Shown here in pieces: positions 61,933 through 64,000 of a stretch of DNA of 64,000 bases. The stretch spans positions 930,001 through 994,000 of the forward strand of contig NZ_QXJI01000001.1 of assembly GCF_003586305.1 (NCBI RefSeq), in the 5' to 3' direction. The DNA is from Cognatilysobacter tabacisoli. GTDB lineage: Bacteria > Pseudomonadota > Gammaproteobacteria > Xanthomonadales > Xanthomonadaceae. Position numbers and translations under genes: made by a program. A model generated the notes under the pieces. It was given only the letters and a program-made list of their open reading frames with translations. It made no database searches and had not been told where the DNA came from. Numbering within the stretch: position 1 is the stretch's first letter; every line of letters starts with the position of its first letter.

Positions 61933-64000
61933 CTACTGCAGCAGCGCATTGCGCCCGGCCACCGGCGTGCCGGCCGCGTTGTTGTCGTCGAATACCGCGT
62001 AGAAGCTCTGCACCGGCCCGCTGCCGGTGACCTGGTTGTCGCCGTCCTCGAAGAACTTGCCGGTGCCGAAGTACACGGTCTGGCCGGCCGCCTGCGGGCC
62101 GCGGCCAACGACCGGCCGCACCGTGATCGGCTGGCGGCTGGCCGCGGGGCAGGCATAGATCCCGTTGACGTTGCCCGAGGCGCATACGGTGATCAAGGGA
62201 CGCGGGGCCGCGCCCTGGCGGTGGCGGACGCCCCACTGCGCCGGCAGCGCGTTGTTGACGTCGAAGCGCCACATGTTCCCGTACAGGTCGCCGGCGTAGA
62301 CCATGTCGATGATGGCGTCGCCGTTGATGTCGACCGGATACGGCGCCGACAGCCCGTTGACCGTGCCCAGCGGCACGGCCGGATCGGTGTCGATGCGGCG
62401 GACCAGGTTGCCGGTCTCGATGTCGACGATGTACAGCTTGGCCGAGCCGGCCTGGCCGTACCCGTTGCCGAAGATCGCGGCCCAGCGGCCGTTGGCCATG
62501 CGCTGGATGCTCGGCTGGCCGGTGATGGTGCCGATTCCCGGGTCGTCGGACGGGTCGAACTCCCACAGCAGCTCCGGCGCCGCCGGGTCGGTGATGTCCA
62601 TCGCCACGACCGATCGGCCGCCCGCGCCCATCGGCGTGACCAGCACCGTGTGCCACGCGCCATCGAAGTAGGCGTCGCCCGCGACGGGCTGTCCGTCGAC
62701 GTAGTACCGGTGCGCGTAGTCGCTGCGCGGCAGCTGCGCGATCGCCGGCGACGGTGCGGCCAGCGAGGTGGCGAGGAACTCCGACGGAATGAACGCCCAC
62801 TGCTCGATGCCGGTCTCGGCATCGAACGCATGCAGCATGCCGTCGTTGGCGCCGACGTAGACCATCGGCTGGCGATCCGCCTTGTCCAATCTAAACGCGG
62901 TGTAGGCATCGCGCCCCGCGGCCCCGGCCGGCAGGCGGTCGTAGCCGAAGTTCTCGGTGCCGACGTAGCGCGGACTCGAATTGACGATGTCGCCGAGCGC
63001 AGTCGCGCGATCGCGAAGCTTCTGCCCGCCGGCCAGCGCCTGCGCCGACGCGTCCCCGCGCAGCCAGCGCACGCGCCGCTCGCCGAGGTTGTCGGTCAGC
63101 GCCGGAGCGGCCGGATTGAGGTTCAGCGCCAGCTGCTGCGCGGCCGACAGGTTGCCCCACTCGAAGTCGCGCAGCTGGCTGCCGGCGGCGAAGTAGATCT
63201 CGCGCGCCCCGTGCGCAGGCATCGCGGTGGCCGCATTCCAATTGAGCGCGCCGACGCTGCCGCCGGGGGTGATCTGGAACGCCAGCAGCTCGCCGGTCCA
63301 CTGGGTCGAATTGAACCGGGCCTGGAACAGCTGGGTGCCGCCGCCGGCGCGAGTGGACGACGACGCCGTGCGCGAGCCCGACCCGCCGGCGCTGTTGAGG
63401 ATCGACCCGAGCGCCTGCGACAGCCGCGCCGTGAGCTCGGTGCTCGAACGGGCGTTGAGCATTTCGCCGCGGCCGTTGACCGACGCGTGGTAGAGGTCGT
63501 CGACCTGCACCGGGCTGCGTTCGGCGGTCGGGTTCACCCATGCCGGCGGGTTGGCGTAGGCGTCGGCCACGCGCTCGTGCGTGACCCCGAAGACGTTGCC
63601 CTGCGCGCCGAGCGTGATGCTGTAGTGGTTGATGTGCGGGTTGCGATTGCAGTCGAGCTGCGGGTCCGGATTGGCGGCCGAGCACCCGGCCGGCACCGGC
63701 ACCTGCCCGCCGGCCAGGTCGGGCCGGATGCGCAGGTAGTTGCGCATCGCGATGTCGGCGATCGTGTTGCTGTACGCGTCGGCATACGGCACGCCGCGGG
63801 TGTTGTCGACGCCGCCGACGTTGTTGCTGGTGTCCGGGAACGAGAAGCCGTCGGTGAACTGCAGAACGAAGTTCTTCTGGCAGACGTGGGTGACGATCGG
63901 CGCGGTGGCCGAGTTCGCCGCGCCGTTGCGGTTGTACTGGTCGCCGGCGAACTTCAGTGCCTCGCGGTTCGGGGTGCCGCCGCCGTTGCCGCCGATGCCG
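61933..64000 (-). CDS. pilY1: Type IV pilus assembly/adhesion protein PilY1, 5' end outside window and truncated by amber codon
   Basis: At least 688 residues, open at the right edge. The N-terminal part seen includes THVCQKNFVLQFTDGFS (VWA-like region) and SVNGRGEMLNARSSTELTARLSQAL. The C-terminal beta-propeller has VYVGANDGMLHAFDAETGIEQWAFIPSEF, DITDPAAPELLWEFD and VDINGDAIIDMVYAGDLYGNMWRFDV (calcium-site DxNGD). PilY1 supports pilus extension and surface sensing. The frame stops at TAG (61935-61933) about 176 codons before the natural end. Confidence 0.92.
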   Translation of the reverse strand, partial: GIGGNGGGTPNREALKFAGDQYNRNGAANSATAPIVTHVCQKNFVLQFTDGFSFPDTSNNVGGVDNTRGVPYADAYSNTIADIAMRNYLRIRPDLAGGQVPVPAGCSAANPDPQLDCNRNPHINHYSITLGAQGNVFGVTHERVADAYANPPAWVNPTAERSPVQVDDLYHASVNGRGEMLNARSSTELTARLSQALGSILNSAGGSGSRTASSSTRAGGGTQLFQARFNSTQWTGELLAFQITPGGSVGALNWNAATAMPAHGAREIYFAAGSQLRDFEWGNLSAAQQLALNLNPAAPALTDNLGERRVRWLRGDASAQALAGGQKLRDRATALGDIVNSSPRYVGTENFGYDRLPAGAAGRDAYTAFRLDKADRQPMVYVGANDGMLHAFDAETGIEQWAFIPSEFLATSLAAPSPAIAQLPRSDYAHRYYVDGQPVAGDAYFDGAWHTVLVTPMGAGGRSVVAMDITDPAAPELLWEFDPSDDPGIGTITGQPSIQRMANGRWAAIFGNGYGQAGSAKLYIVDIETGNLVRRIDTDPAVPLGTVNGLSAPYPVDINGDAIIDMVYAGDLYGNMWRFDVNNALPAQWGVRHRQGAAPRPLITVCASGNVNGIYACPAASRQPITVRPVVGRGPQAAGQTVYFGTGKFFEDGDNQVTGSGPVQSFYAVFDDNNAAGTPVAGRNALLQ

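Noticed and set aside
60989-62800. Single long minus-strand frame joining pilE to an upstream extension through pilY1
   Set aside because: Only the last 139 codons are pilin; the upstream extension is the wrong frame of pilY1.

Overview
The window is about 70% GC, densely packed and free of mobile elements. It looks like a chromosomal segment of a gammaproteobacterium of the Xanthomonadaceae/Lysobacteraceae (Lysobacter/Luteimonas-like). Support comes from the run comEC-exbB-exbD-msbA-lpxK-kdsB, the uvrC-pgsA-tRNA(Gly-Cys-Leu) block, a fused alpha/beta E1 dehydrogenase, frequent GTG starts and very common ATGA/GTGA overlaps. The taxon is an inference from gene content; no rRNA is present.

Left third (1-28.8 kb): an exopolysaccharide/surface-glycan locus. 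A tightly overlapping minus-strand operon (9718 down to 517) encodes a polysaccharide deacetylase, an O-antigen ligase/polymerase-like membrane protein, a Wzx-type flippase, a PaaK/CapK-like adenylating enzyme, a GT4 glycosyltransferase, a second NodB deacetylase, a divergent deacetylase-like protein and a GT2 glycosyltransferase. Divergent plus-strand genes encode a methyltransferase, a glycosyltransferase and a natural Gfo/Idh-SDR fusion. Next come a methyltransferase, an acyltransferase-3 protein, a glycosyltransferase, an AsnB-like amidotransferase, another methyltransferase and a PQQ-type sugar dehydrogenase. A four-gene cassette follows: acyl carrier protein, AMP-ligase, NAD-synthetase-like protein and GNAT-like protein. 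The locus ends with another deacetylase, a GT2 enzyme and an EpsB/WcaJ-type initiating sugar transferase. Several members resemble glycan genes found with exosortase A (XrtA) systems, but no exosortase or PEP-CTERM protein is present here.

Middle (29-45 kb): tRNA-Val, an ArsC-family protein, a membrane-anchored FMN glutamate-synthase-like protein, three minus-strand tRNAs (Gly, Cys, Leu) with two terminators and a clear sigma70 promoter, pgsA and uvrC. Then a compact envelope-biogenesis run reads, in transcription order, MAPEG, sdhE, ygfX, lolC, lolD, comEC, exbB, exbD, msbA, lpxK, kdsB, low-molecular-weight phosphatase.

Right part (45-64 kb): the sdhCDAB operon preceded by a small SdhAF4-like gene (DUF1674) and divergent from ygfZ; a second asparagine synthetase behind the E1 dehydrogenase; GST, GNAT and glutaryl-CoA-dehydrogenase-like genes; two glycine-zipper proteins; tatD, tcdA and a membrane-anchored c-type cytochrome; and pilE with pilY1. 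pilY1 carries an in-frame amber codon and runs off the right edge.

The strongest candidates for something undescribed are the ACP/ligase/NadE-like/GNAT-like cassette inside the glycan locus (21.6-25.4 kb) and the Gfo/Idh-SDR fusion. The clearest lesion is the pilY1 nonsense codon.
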